This document shows, piece after piece, positions 19,475-29,022 of a stretch of DNA of 64,000 bases. Under the pieces are notes generated by a model. It saw nothing but the letters and a program-made list of their open reading frames with translations, made no database searches and was not told the origin of the DNA. The first letter of the stretch is position 1. Each line of letters starts with the position of its first letter. The position numbers were made by a program, and so were the translations under genes. The stretch is taken from NCBI GenBank assembly GCA_029689965.1, contig CP121450.1, positions 1,426,001 to 1,490,000 of the forward strand, given 5' to 3'. This DNA comes from Curtobacterium flaccumfaciens (GTDB lineage: Bacteria > Actinomycetota > Actinomycetes > Actinomycetales > Microbacteriaceae).

Positions 19475-21015
19475 TCAGCGTGCGGCGGCGCGGTACTGCT
19501 CGAGCACCTCGGGACGGGGTCCGCGGGCACGACCGCTGCGTCGAGGTGCCAGGCGGGAAGGCGCCCGGTGAGCACCCATGCGGCCTGCTTCGCGGCGCCG
19601 GCGGCGACGTACTCGCCGGGCTCCGGGATCGAGACGTCGCGGCCGAACACCTGTGTCGCGACGACGCGGACGGCCTCGTTCCGTGCTGCCCCGCCGATGA
19701 GCAGCAGCCGTGTCACCTGGACGCCGGTGTCCTCGACGGCCGCGAGGCCGTCCGCGAGGGCGCAGAGCATCCCCTCGACGGCGGCGCGGGCCAGGTGCGG
19801 CCGGTCCGTCGTCGCGGGGGTCATGCCGACGAGCGACGCGGTCGCGTCGGGCCGGTTCGGGGTGCGCTCGCCGACGAAGTACGGCACGAGCACGAGCCCG
19901 TCCGCACCTGCCGGTGCCTCGAGCGCCAGCGCGCCGAGCGCGTCGTGGTCCACGCCGAGCAGGCCGCCGATCACGTCGAGGACGCGGGCAGCGTTGAGCG
20001 TGGTGACGATCGGGAGGCGCGACCCGGTCCCGTCGGCGAAGCCCGCCACCGTCCCGCTCGGGTCTGCCACGTCGGCGTCGGTGACGCCGAAGACGGTGCC
20101 GCTGGTGCCGAGCGACACCGCGACGTCGCCCGGCCCGAGCCCGAGGCCGACCGCTGCTCCGGCGTTGTCGCCGAGTCCGGCGCCGACGACGAGCCCCGTG
20201 GGCGCCACCGCACCCCCGGGCAGCGGCACGTCGACGTCGAGCGTGCCCATCGCCTCGTCCGGCGCGACGACCCGCGGCACCACGACCGCGTCGTCGTCCT
20301 CGGAGGACTCCCCGGAACCAGGTTCCGGACTGTGCACCGCGCTGTTCCGTGGTTCTGTGTCCGGACCCTGGTTCCGGGCCGCGGCGGCGGGACGCATCGG
20401 TCTGCCGAGCGCGAGTTCGAACAGCTCCGGGTCGTACTCGCGGCGCACCGGGTCCCAGTACGCTGTCCCGCTGGCGTCCGAGGCGTCGGTCGCAAGGGTG
20501 TCGAGGTCGGGACCGAGCGGGCTCTCCTCAGCCGGGCCGTACCCGCGCAGGCGCCACGACAGCCAGTCGTGGGGGAGCGCGACGGCAGCGACCCGCGCCG
20601 CGTGCTCCGGCTCCGCGTCTCGGAGCCAGCGCAGCTTGGTGCCGGTGAACGAGGCCACCGGGACCAGACCCGTGCGGGCGACCCATGCCTCCCGGCCGAG
20701 CTCCTCGACCATCTGCGCGGCCGCGTCCGCACTGCGGACGTCGTTCCACAGGAGTGCGTCGCGGACGACGCGACCGTCGGCGTCGAGCGCGACCATGCCG
20801 TGCTGCTGCCCGGCGATCGCGACGGCGCCGACGTCGGCGAGCCTGCCGGCGTCCGCGATGGCGGTGCCGAGCGCGTCCCACCAGTGGCGGGGGTCGACGG
20901 AGGTGCCGTCCGGGTGGGACGCACGTCCCTCACGGACGACGGCGCCGGTGCTCGCGTCACGGATCGTGACCTTGCAGGACTGGGTCGACGAGTCGACCCC
21001 CGCCACCAGTGCCAT
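19475..21015 (-). CDS. xylB: Xylulokinase
   Basis: FGGY-family kinase of about 513 residues phosphorylating D-xylulose to xylulose 5-phosphate. Landmarks: [11 protein letters not shown] at the N-terminus, the substrate loop [10 protein letters not shown], the ATP-binding segment [11 protein letters not shown], and the C-terminal [13 protein letters not shown]. One frame break near 19525 displaces the end [11 protein letters not shown]. Between RPAAAARN and VPRVVAPDE the protein carries about 35 extra residues, encoded by a palindromic DNA element (20312-20377) in frame. The start overlaps the xylA stop by one base (TGATG). Together with XylA it brings xylose into the pentose phosphate pathway. 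Confidence 0.9.
20312..20377. repeat. Palindromic element inserted in frame in xylB
   Basis: CCGGAACCAGGTTCCGGAC (20312-20330) and GTCCGGACCCTGGTTCCGG (20359-20377) form 19-base arms with two mismatches around a 28-base loop; the left arm is also nearly self-complementary. The element is read through and encodes part of an insertion ([17 protein letters not shown]) that xylulokinases normally lack. Confidence 0.75.
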
Positions 21016-22208
21016 CAGGAACGAGCGCCCATCAGGTGCTCGATGGCCAGCTGCTGCAGCTTCACGAAGCCGAAGCCCTTGCCGCCGAAGTACGCCTCTG
21101 CGTCGAAGTCCTCGAACGCGGACCGGTCGGCGAGGAAGTCGTCGTACGACTCGCCGGCGTTCAGCGTCGGCTGCGAGAGCTCGGTGACCTTCGAGGCCTC
21201 GAGCGCGGCCCGCACCTCGGGGTCGGCACGGAACGCCTCGGCACGCTCCTTGAGCAGCAGGTACATGCGCATGTTGGCGGCGGCCGAGTCCCAGACACCC
21301 GAGATGTCCTCGGTGCGGCTCGGCTTGTAGTCGAAGTGGCGCGGGCCGTCGTAGGCCGGGCCGCCCTGCGGGGCACCGTGCTCGAGCAGATCGACGAGCG
21401 AGAACGCGTTCTGCAGGTCGCCGTGGCCGAACACCAGGTCCTGGTCGTACTTGATGCCGCGCTGACCGTTGAGGTCGATGTGGAAGAGCTTGCCCTGGTA
21501 GAGCGCCTGGGCGATGCCGGCCGTGAAGTTCAAGCCGGCCATCTGTTCGTGGCCGACCTCGGGGTTGATGCCGAAGAGCTTCGGGCGCTCGAGCGTCTCG
21601 GTGAACGCGATCGCGTGACCGAGGGTCGGCAGGAGGATGTCGCCGCGGGGCTCGTTCGGCTTCGGCTCGATCGCGAACCGGATGCCGTAGCCCTTGTCGG
21701 TGACGTACTCGGCGAGCAGGTTCACGGCCTCGCGGTAGCGCTCGAGCGCGGCCTGCACGTCCTTGGCGCTGTCGTACTCGGCGCCCTCGCGACCGCCCCA
21801 CATCACGAACGTCGTCGCGCCGAGCTCGGCGGCGAGGTCGATGTTGCGGAGGACCTTCCGAAGCGCGAACCGGCGGACCTGGCGGTCGTTCGAGGTGAAG
21901 CCACCGTCCTTGAACACCGGCGCCGAGAACAGGTTCGTGGTGACCATCGGCACGACGATGCCCGTCGCCTGGAGAGCGCCCTTCAGCCGGTCGATCTGCT
22001 TCTGGCGCTCGGCATCGGTCGAGCCGAACGCGAAGAGGTCGTCGTCGTGGAAGGTGAGGCCGTAGGCGCCGAGCTCGTCGAGCTTCTCCACCGCCTCGAC
22101 CACGTCGAGCGCCGGACGGGTCGGCCCGCCGAACGGGTCGGTCCCGTTGTAGCCGATGGTCCAGAGACCGAAGGAGAACTTGTCTGCGCGGGTGGGCGTC
22201 GTTGCCAT
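21015..22208 (-). CDS. xylA: Xylose isomerase
   Basis: Intact 397-residue TIM-barrel enzyme converting D-xylose to D-xylulose, in the length range of actinobacterial XylA. Signature elements: [13 protein letters not shown] with the catalytic His, [17 protein letters not shown], the metal ligand region [11 protein letters not shown], the [13 protein letters not shown] segment, and [20 protein letters not shown]. First gene of the minus-strand operon with xylB and the CE7 esterase. Divergent from Gfo/Idh at 22306 with a palindromic operator between. Confidence 0.95.
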   Translation of the reverse strand: MATTPTRADKFSFGLWTIGYNGTDPFGGPTRPALDVVEAVEKLDELGAYGLTFHDDDLFAFGSTDAERQKQIDRLKGALQATGIVVPMVTTNLFSAPVFKDGGFTSNDRQVRRFALRKVLRNIDLAAELGATTFVMWGGREGAEYDSAKDVQAALERYREAVNLLAEYVTDKGYGIRFAIEPKPNEPRGDILLPTLGHAIAFTETLERPKLFGINPEVGHEQMAGLNFTAGIAQALYQGKLFHIDLNGQRGIKYDQDLVFGHGDLQNAFSLVDLLEHGAPQGGPAYDGPRHFDYKPSRTEDISGVWDSAAANMRMYLLLKERAEAFRADPEVRAALEASKVTELSQPTLNAGESYDDFLADRSAFEDFDAEAYFGGKGFGFVKLQQLAIEHLMGARS

Positions 22209-22233
22209 GGTGATCACCGTTCGTCGTCGAAAC

Positions 22234-22257
22234 AAAATGTTGCCGCGCCCAACATAA
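22234..22257. promoter_or_regulatory. Operator between xylA and divergent operon (XylR/ROK type)
   Basis: ATGTTG (22237-22242) and CAACAT (22250-22255) form an inverted repeat with flanking A/T (AAATGTTG ... CAACATAA), AT-rich in GC-rich surroundings. It lies 26 bases from the xylA start and about 50 from the Gfo/Idh start, so one repressor could control both operons. The ROK regulator encoded at 26546-27750 is the likely owner. A possible -10 box for the plus strand, TAGGGT, lies at about 22262. Confidence 0.65.
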
Positions 22258-22305
22258 GCGGTAGGGTGAACTCTGGCAAGGACGTGATCGCAAGGGAGCG
22301 AGCGG

Positions 22306-23483
22306 ATGGCACACGATCGACTGCGGGTCGCGATGATCGGGCACGGTTTCATGGGAGCCGCCCACTCGCAGGCCTGGCGGACCGCCCCGAGGTTCTTCGA
22401 CCTCGGGGTCGAACCCGAGATGGCGGTGATCGTCGGGCGCGACCCGGACCGCACCGAAGCCGCCCGGCGGCAGTACGGCTGGCAGACCGCCTCGACCGAC
22501 TGGCGTGCCGTCGTCGCCGATCCGGACATCGACGTCGTCGACATCGTCTCGCCCGGTTCTTCGCACGTCGAGATCGCCATCGCCGCGCTCGAGGCCGGCA
22601 AGCACGTGCTGTGCGAGAAGCCCCTCGCCAACAGCGTCGCCGAGGCCGAGGCGATGACCGCTGCCGCTGCCGCCGCCCGGGCGGACGGCGTCCGCGCGAT
22701 GGTCGGCTTCAGCTACCGCCGGGTGCCCGCGATCGCGTTCGCGAAGCAGCTCGTGGCGTCCGGACGGGTGGGGACCGTGCGACAGGTCCGTGCGCTGTAC
22801 CTGCAGGACTGGTTGGCCGACGAGGACGGCCCGATGACCTGGCGGCTCGACAAGGAGCTCGCCGGGTCCGGATCGCTCGGCGACATCGGTGCGCACGCGA
22901 TCGACCTGGTCGAACACGTCACCGGTGCGTCGCTCACCACGGTCTCGGGGCTGCTCGAGACCTTCGTGACGGAACGGCCGCTGCTCGCCGACGGCGTCGG
23001 ACTGTCCGGCACCGCGTCGAGCGAACGCGGGCAGGTCACCGTCGACGACGCCGCGTTCTTCACCGCACGGCTCGCCGGCGGCGCGGCGGACGGCGCGATC
23101 GGCACGTTCGAGGCGACGCGGTACGCCACGGGCCGGAAGAACGGCCTCACCCTCGAGGTCAGCGGGTCGGCCGGCGCGATCCAGTTCGATCTCGAGTCGA
23201 TGAACGAACTGCGCTTCTACGACGCCACCGCTCCGGCGGGGAGCAGGGCTTCCAGCGCATCGTCGTCACCGAACCCGAGCACCCGTACATGGCCGCCTGG
23301 TGGCCCACCGGGCACCTCATCGGGTACGAGCACACCTTCAGCCACGAGGTGAAGGACTTCGTGCAGGCCATCGTGGCGGGCGAGGACCCGTCCCCGTCGT
23401 TCGAGGAGGGACTGCACGTGCAGCAGGTCCTCGACGCGGTCGAGCGCAGCGCCGCCGACGGCAGCGCCTGGACGGTGATCTGA
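22306..23483 (+). CDS. Gfo/Idh/MocA-family oxidoreductase
   Basis: About 392 residues. Rossmann motif [19 protein letters not shown] motif [15 protein letters not shown] near residue 105, and the substrate-domain segment [19 protein letters not shown] typical of the long subfamily close to YcjS-type and glucoside 3-dehydrogenases. The C-terminal segment [17 protein letters not shown] is also conserved there. One frame break near 23241 (GGGGAGCAGGGC expected). First gene of the plus-strand operon divergent from xylA; followed without gap by ThuA. It may oxidise the 3-OH of a glycoside, but this is inferred. Confidence 0.85.
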
Positions 23484-24181
23484 ATGGCCGACACGAAGAA
23501 GGCCCTCGTCGTCCGCGGCGGTTGGGACGGGCACATGCCGGTCGAGACCACGAACCTGTTCGTCCCGTTCCTGCGGGACAACGGCTTCGACGTCCACGTC
23601 TCGGAGTCGACCGCCGTGTACGCCGACGAGTCCGTCATGTCGGAGGTCGACCTCATCGTGCAGATCGTGACCATGTCCACGATCGCCGACGACGAGTTCG
23701 CCGGGCTCCAGAAGGCCGTGCTCTGCGGCGCGGGCCTCGCGGGGTGGCACGGCGGGATCGCGGACGCGTTCCGGAACACCGCCGACTACCTGCACATGAT
23801 CGGCGGGCAGTTCGCGCACCACGCGGGCAGGCACCCGTCCGAGCGCACCGGCGAGCAGTCCGACAACTACCTCCCGTACACGGTGCACGTCACCGACCTG
23901 GGACACGAGCACCCGATCACGCAGGGCATCGACGACTTCGACCTCGTCACCGAGCAGTACTGGGTGCTCTCCGACGAGTACAACGACGTCCTCGCGACCA
24001 CCACACAGGCGGCCCGGGACTTCGACGCCTGGAACCGACCGGTCACGGCACCGGCGATCTGGACCCGGCAGTGGGGCGAGGGCCGCGTCTTCGTCTCTGC
24101 CCCGGCCACCGGCTCGAGGTCGTCGAGTCGCAGCCGCTCCGCACGATCATCGAACGGGGACTCCTGTGGGCAGCCCGGTGA
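23484..24181 (+). CDS. ThuA-like protein (trehalose-utilisation family)
   Basis: About 232 residues, ThuA domain only (no His-rich tail, unlike the paralogue at 2567-3441). Landmarks: VVRGGWDGHMPVETT, LCGAGLAGWHGGIADAFR, YTVHVTDLGHEHPITQGI and the closing ISAPGHRLEVVESQP-like segment. The frame breaks near 24103 (GCCCCGGGCCAC expected, one G missing), after which it ends [11 protein letters not shown]. The start follows the preceding stop directly. It sits between two Gfo/Idh genes, which supports a role in keto-sugar metabolism. Confidence 0.83.
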
Positions 24182-25277
24182 ACGAACACGCGCTGCGGGT
24201 CGGTGTCGTCGGCGTCGGCGTGATCAGCCAGCAGTACTTCGACCACTTCCCGGCGCTCGACGGGCTCGAGCTCACCGCGGTCGCGGACATCGACGTCGCC
24301 CGGGCGCAGGCCGTCGGCGAGGCCCAGGGCGTCCGGGGTCCTCGGTCGACGACCTGCTCGCCGCGGACGACGTCGACGTCGTGCTCAACCTGACGATCCC
24401 CGCCGCGCACGCCGAGATCGCCACCCGAGCGCTGGAGTCCGGCAAGCACGTCTACGGCGAGAAGCCGCTCGCGATGTCGACCGCCGAGGCGCAGCCCGTG
24501 CTCGACCTCGCCCGACGGTCGGGCCTGCGGGTCGGCAGCGCACCGGACACCGTGCTCGGCACCGGGATCCAGACCGCCCGTGCCGCACTCGACGACGGCC
24601 TCATCGGGACCCCCGTCGGCGCGGCGGTGTCGTGGTCGGCACCCGGGCACGAAGCTTCGGCACCCGGCCCCGGCGTTCTACTACCAGCCCGGCGGCGGCC
24701 CGCTGCTCGACATGGGCCGTACTACCTGACGAGCCTCGTGCAGTTCTTCGGCCCGGTCGTCCGGGTGAGCGGCGCCTCGACGCGGTCGGACCGGCAGCGC
24801 ACGATCGCGACCGGTCCGGCAGCTGACACACCGCTGCGCGTCGACATCGACACGCACGTCGTCGCGGTCCTCGAGCACGCGAACGGCGTCGTCTCGACGG
24901 TCACGGTCTCGTTCGAGGTCTGGGCGACGAAGGCCCCGCTCTTCGAGGTGTACGGCACCGGCGGCAGCCTGGGCGTGCCCGACCCGAACCGGTTCTCCGA
25001 CGTGGTGTCGATCGCCACGGCCGACGACCGCGACTGGCGCGACCTGCCCGTGGCAGCCGGGTACGCCGACGCCGGACGCGGCTACGGACTCGCCGACATG
25101 GCGCACGCGATCGCCACCGAACGACCGCACCGTGCCTCGGGGGACCTCGCGTTCCACGTCCTCGAGATCATGGAGGCCGTGCAGACCGCAGCGCGCGAGC
25201 ACACCGTCGTGACGGTGGACTCCCGCGTCGAGCGGCCGGCGACGGTGCCCCTCGGCGCCCGGCCGGGCACCTGGTGA
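24178..25277 (+). CDS. Gfo/Idh/MocA-family oxidoreductase
   Basis: About 366 residues. GTG 24178 overlaps the ThuA stop (GTGA). Rossmann motif [20 protein letters not shown] motif [15 protein letters not shown], and the segment [28 protein letters not shown] of the short, galactose/xylose-dehydrogenase-like subfamily. At least three indels: near 24338, at 24650-24660 (around an AAGCTT site) and near 24713 (GACATGGGCCCGTAC expected). Probably the reductive or oxidative partner of the enzyme at 22306. Substrate unknown. Confidence 0.83.
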
Positions 25278-25303
25278 ACCGGCCGCAGGAGGAAGGAAGC
25301 AGC

Positions 25304-26353
25304 ATGACGGACACGACCCGCGCCTCCAGTCCGGCGGCGACGAGCGCGACACGACCGGTCACCCTGTTCACCGGCCAGTGGGCGGACCTGCCCTTCGAGG
25401 AGGTCGCACGCCTCGCCGGGGAGTGGGGGTACGACGGACTGGAGATCGCCTGCTGGGGCGACCACCTCGACGTCCGGCGCGCCGCGACGGACCCGTCGTA
25501 CGTCGCCGACCGCAGGGCGATCCTGGAGCGGAACGGCCTCCAGGTCTGGACCATCGCGAACCACCTGACCGGCCAGGCCGTGTGCGACGACCCGATCGAC
25601 CAGCGGCACGAGGACATCCTTCCGCCGCACGTCTGGGGCGACGGCGACGCCGAGGGCGTCCGGCAGCGCGCCGCCGAGGAGATGCAGTGGACCGCGCGTG
25701 CGGCCGCGGCGCTCGGGGTGTCCACGGTCACCGGGTTCTCCGGCTCGTCGATCTGGAAGACCGTCGCCGGCTTCCCGCCCGTGCCAGCAGGCATGATCGA
25801 CGCCGGGTACCAGGACTTCCACGACCGCTGGTCGCCGATCCTCGACGTCTTCGAAGAGGTCGGGGTGCGCTTCGCGCTCGAGGTGCACCCGTCCGAGATC
25901 GCCTACGACTACTGGACCGCGCGACGCACCCTCGACGTCTTCGCCGACCGGCCCGCGTTCGGGTTCAACTTCGATCCCTCGCACTTCGTCTGGCAGGACC
26001 TCGACCCCGCCGCGTTCCTGCTCGACTTCGCCGACCGGGTCTACCACGTGCACTGCAAGGAGTCGGTCAAGCAGCTTGACGGTCGCAACGGACGGCTCTC
26101 CTCGCACCTGCCGTGGGGCGACCCCCGCCGCGGATGGGACTTCGTCACCGCCGGGCACGGGGACGTGCCCTGGGAGCGGGTGTTCCGCGTGCTCAACCAC
26201 ATCGGGTACACGGGGCCGACGAGCGTCGAGTGGGAGGACGCCGGCATGGACCGGCTCGTCGGCGGCCCGGAGGCGCTGGCGTTCGTGCGGACGCTCGGGA
26301 CGATCGCCCCGCCGGAGGCTTCGTTCGACGCCGCGTTCTCGCGGTCCCGGTGA
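25304..26353 (+). CDS. Sugar phosphate isomerase/epimerase (AP endonuclease 2 fold)
   Basis: Intact 349-residue TIM-barrel protein. Metal-site motifs of the family are visible: [12 protein letters not shown] (Glu, His), [11 protein letters not shown] (Asp, His), HVHCKE (His) and [10 protein letters not shown] (Glu). The ATG at 25304 is preferred because GGAGGAAGG precedes it; GTG 25274 would overlap the upstream stop. Last metabolic gene of the Gfo/Idh-ThuA operon. Members of this fold isomerise keto-sugars or cleave 3-keto-glycosides; which applies is unknown. Repeat family A (CGCCTCCAGTCCGG, 25321-25334) lies in the poorly conserved N-terminus. Confidence 0.85.
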   Translation: MTDTTRASSPAATSATRPVTLFTGQWADLPFEEVARLAGEWGYDGLEIACWGDHLDVRRAATDPSYVADRRAILERNGLQVWTIANHLTGQAVCDDPIDQRHEDILPPHVWGDGDAEGVRQRAAEEMQWTARAAAALGVSTVTGFSGSSIWKTVAGFPPVPAGMIDAGYQDFHDRWSPILDVFEEVGVRFALEVHPSEIAYDYWTARRTLDVFADRPAFGFNFDPSHFVWQDLDPAAFLLDFADRVYHVHCKESVKQLDGRNGRLSSHLPWGDPRRGWDFVTAGHGDVPWERVFRVLNHIGYTGPTSVEWEDAGMDRLVGGPEALAFVRTLGTIAPPEASFDAAFSRSR

Positions 26354-26441
26354 GCGGCGGGCGGGGCCCGAGCGGCGGGCGGGGCGTGAGCGGCGGGCGG
26401 AGCCCGAGCGGCGGGCGGGGCCCGAGCGGCGGGCGGAGCCG
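26352..26441. repeat. 18-base tandem repeat, five units
   Basis: Five copies of GAGCGGCGGGCGGGGCCC or close variants at 26352, 26370, 26388, 26406 and 26424. The first unit contains the last two bases of the epimerase stop codon, so the array begins exactly at the gene end. Confidence 0.85.
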
Positions 26442-26507
26442 AGTCTCGGCCCAGCGACGGTTCTCGCGGCCAAGGACCCGAGAACGGTCGCGCAACCCGA
26501 GTCTCGG
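26439..26507. repeat. Hairpin repeat family B, copy 2
   Basis: Left arm 26439-26467 (CCGAGTCTCGG, then GCGACGGTTCTCG) and right arm 26479-26507 (CGAGAACGGTCGC, then CCCGAGTCTCGG) are near-complementary over about 28 bases around a short loop. The right arm matches the element at 7882-7910. It directly precedes the ROK gene and may act as terminator for the upstream operon. Confidence 0.7.
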
Positions 26508-26545
26508 CGCCCACCCCCGGCAACGCCGCGCGCGTCCTCCGGCTC

Positions 26546-27750
26546 GTGCACGAGGACGGGCCGATCACGCGCGCCGAGATCACCCGGCGCACCGGCCTCA
26601 ACCGCTCGACCACGCTCGCACTCGTCGGCGAGCTCGTCGACCACGGACTGCTGCACGAGGAACTGCCCGTCCCCGGCACACCCGGCACCGGGGTCGGCCG
26701 CCCGAGTCCCGTCGTGCGCGCCGCCGCGGACGTCGTCGCTGCTGCCGTCACGGTCGAGATCGACACCGTGTCGATGGCGCTCGTCGGCCTCGACGGGACG
26801 GTGCGGGCGCGTCTCGTCGAGGGGCAGGACCGCCCGCCGACCGCGGCCGAGGCGGTCGAGACCGTCGCGGCCCTGATCGATCGCGTCCGCCGCCGGGCCT
26901 CGGCGGGGCGTGACGGCGACGGCTCGCTCCGGCTCGTCGGCATCGGCGTCGCCGTGCCAGGCACCGTCCGCGTCGAGGACGGCACCGTCCAGTACGCGCC
27001 GCACCTCGGGTGGCACGACGAACCCCTCGCCGGTCCGCTCGCCGCCCGCACCGGGCTCCCCGTCCGAGCCGCGAACGACGCGAACCTCGGCGCGTGGGCG
27101 GAGCGACTCGGCGGCAGCGGCCGGGGCGTCGACGACCTCGTGTACCTGAACGGCGGCGCGAGCGGCATCGGTGGCGGCGTGATCACCGGCGGGCGTCCGC
27201 TCGGCGGGGCCGATGGCTACGCCGGGAGCTCGGGCACACCTTCGTGGCGGCGAACGGCGTCCGCTGCCACTGCGGTGCGGTCGGCTGCCTCGAGACCGAG
27301 GCGTCCCGCGACATCCTGACCGCCGCCGCGGGGACCCCGCCCGACGACCTCGGAGCGCTGGCCACGGCGCTCGCCGAGCACCGACCCGAGGTCGAGCGTG
27401 TCGTGGACCGTCAGGTCAGCGCGCTCGCCACCGCGCTCCGCAACGCGATCCACACCGTGAACCCCGAGGTCGTCGTGCTCGGCGGGTTCCTCGGCGTCCT
27501 GCTCGAGCACGTCGGCGACCGCATCGCGGACGACGTGCGCGCGCAGTCGATGGCGGGCATGACCGACCGGATCCGCATCGTGCCGGCCGCACTCGGCCGT
27601 GACGTCCTCGTCCACGGGGCCGCCGAGATCGCGTTCCGCGACCTGCTGCGCGACCCGACGCGGATCGCCGAAGCCGTCGACGTGAACCAGCCTGCCACCC
27701 TGTCCGAACACGGCCGCGACGACGCGGTCGAGGAAGCGAGAACCCCATGA
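26546..27750 (+). CDS. ROK-family transcriptional regulator (XylR/NagC type)
   Basis: About 401 residues. Winged helix: ITRAEITRRTGLNRSTTLAL. ROK sugar-kinase-like domain: VGIGVAVPGTVR, AANDANLGAW and the zinc cluster CHCGAVGCLE. One frame break near 27227 (GCCGGGGAGCTC expected, one G missing). The GTG at 26546 is the first start in frame, but family members usually have 15-20 more N-terminal residues, and coding-like sequence (TPGNAARVLRL) lies just upstream without a start codon, so the true start is unclear. The final stop overlaps the next gene (ATGA). Likely repressor of the xyl genes via 22234-22257. Confidence 0.82.
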
Positions 27751-28782
27751 CCGACGTCCAGCACCAGCGCGTCAGCGTCCTGCTCGGCACGCAGGACCTC
27801 ACCGTCGAGGACCGTGCCGTCCCGGACGTCGACCCGGCGACGTCCTCGTCCGCGTCGCCGCCGTCGGCGTCTGCGGCTCCGACGTGCACTACTACCGGCA
27901 CGGCCGCATCGGGGACTTCGTCGTCGCGGAGCCGCTCGTCCTCGGCCACGAACTGTCCGGCACGATCACAGCCGTCGGCGAGGGCGTCGACCCGTCCCGC
28001 GTCGGGGAGCGCGTCGCGATCGAACCGCAGCGGCCGTGCCACCGGTGTGCGCAGTGCCTCGCCGGGCGCTACAACCTCTGTCCGCACATGCGCTTCTACG
28101 CGACGCCGCCGGTCGACGGTGCCTTCGCCGAGTTCGTCACGATCGAGTCCGAGTTCGCGCACCCGCTGCCCGACTCGGTGTCGTTCGAGGCCGGAGCCCT
28201 GCTCGAGCCCCTGTCCGTCGGCATCGCCGCCGTCCGCAAGGCCGGGATCGTCCCGGTTCGAGCGTGCTCATCGCCGGTGCCGGTCCGATTGGCATCATCT
28301 GCGCGCAGGCGGCGCGAGCGTTCGGCGCAGCACGGATCGTCGTCAGCGACCTCGTCGCGGAGCGCCGCTCGCGTGCGCTCGGCTACGGTGCCACCGAGGT
28401 CGTCGATCCGACCGCGGTGTCCGTCGCGTCCGACCTGCCGCCGTTCGACGCGTTCATCGACGCCAGCGGTGCGCCGCGCGCCGTCGCGGACGGCATCAGG
28501 GCGGTCGGCCCCGCTGGGGCTGCGGTGCTCGTCGGGCTCGGCAACTCCGAGATGACGCTGCCGGTCGAGCACATCCAGAACCTCGAGGTCACCGTGACCG
28601 GGATCTTCCGGTACACCGGCACGTGGCCGGTCGCCATCGAGCTCGTCGCGTCGGGTCAGATCGACCTCGACTCGCTCGTCACGGGCCGGTTCGGGCTCGA
28701 CCGGGTCCGCGAGGCACTCGAGAGCGACACCGACCCCGAGTCCCTCAAGTCGGTCGTCTACCCGGGTGGCGTCCCCGCCTGA
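27747..28782 (+). CDS. Zinc-dependent polyol dehydrogenase (sorbitol/xylitol type)
   Basis: Medium-chain dehydrogenase of about 345 residues. Catalytic zinc ligands appear in VCGSDVHYY and GHELSG; the structural zinc site is CHRCAQCLAGRYNLC; the coenzyme fold has GAGPIGIICAQAAR with an acidic residue afterwards (SDLVAE), favouring NAD. FAEFVTIESEFAHPLP is typical of sorbitol/xylitol dehydrogenases. Frame breaks near 27838 and 28255. Coupled to the ROK gene by a four-base overlap. Probably interconverts xylitol or sorbitol with a ketose that XylB can use. Confidence 0.87.
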
Positions 28783-28804
28783 GGACGGCCCGGCCCGCAG
28801 GCCG

Positions 28805-28827
28805 GCCCCTCGCACGGTGCGAGGGGC
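28805..28827. terminator. Terminator hairpin after the polyol dehydrogenase
   Basis: GCCCCTCGCAC and GTGCGAGGGGC are perfect 11-base arms around a single G (in practice a tetraloop-sized loop after opening), 22 bases beyond the stop codon. Confidence 0.7.
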
Positions 28828-28837
28828 GGCATGTACT

Positions 28838-28898
28838 GTGCGAGGTCCCGCACTCGGTGGCACCGTCGGACTCCCGCACCATGCACGAAACCTCGCAC
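28838..28898. repeat. Hairpin repeat family C, copy 1
   Basis: GTGCGAGGT (28838-28846) pairs with ACCTCGCAC (28890-28898); inside, CCGCA and TGC elements extend the symmetry. The right half, read on the minus strand as GTGCGAGGTTTCGTGCATGG, closely matches the element at 42518-42542. Confidence 0.55.
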
Positions 28899-28928
28899 CG
28901 TGCGTTCGACGGGCGCATCGTGCGGGCC

Positions 28929-28961
28929 GGGAGGCGCGTGGCGGCCCGACCCGCGCCTCCC
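28929..28961. repeat. Repeat family A hairpin
   Basis: GGGAGGCGCG (28929-28938) and CGCGCCTCCC (28952-28961) form a perfect 10-base stem with a 13-base loop; a variant of the family A hairpin seen at 14424 and 48710. It lies upstream of the MFS gene. Confidence 0.6.
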
Positions 28962-29010
28962 GTCCGACACGTGCGCCGGAACCGGGCCACCGCGCGACAC
29001 GCGGACGCGC

Positions 29011-29016
29011 TACGGT
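29011..29016 (+). promoter_or_regulatory. Probable leaderless -10 box for the MFS gene
   Basis: TACGGT ends six bases before the ATG at 29023, with no ribosome site between; consistent with a leaderless transcript. Confidence 0.5.
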
Positions 29017-29022
29017 TCGCGC

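Noticed and set aside
19150-22917. A 1,255-codon open frame on the minus strand spanning the esterase, xylB and part of xylA
   Set aside because: Only the xylB stretch is real coding sequence in that frame; the remainder is a shadow of xylA and neighbours caused by the high GC content.
26352-26441. CRISPR-like array
   Set aside because: Units are contiguous 18-mers without spacers, and no cas genes are present.
28783-29022. Small ORFs in the repeat-rich gap before the MFS gene
   Set aside because: They arise from the hairpin repeats, lack ribosome sites and have no coding character.
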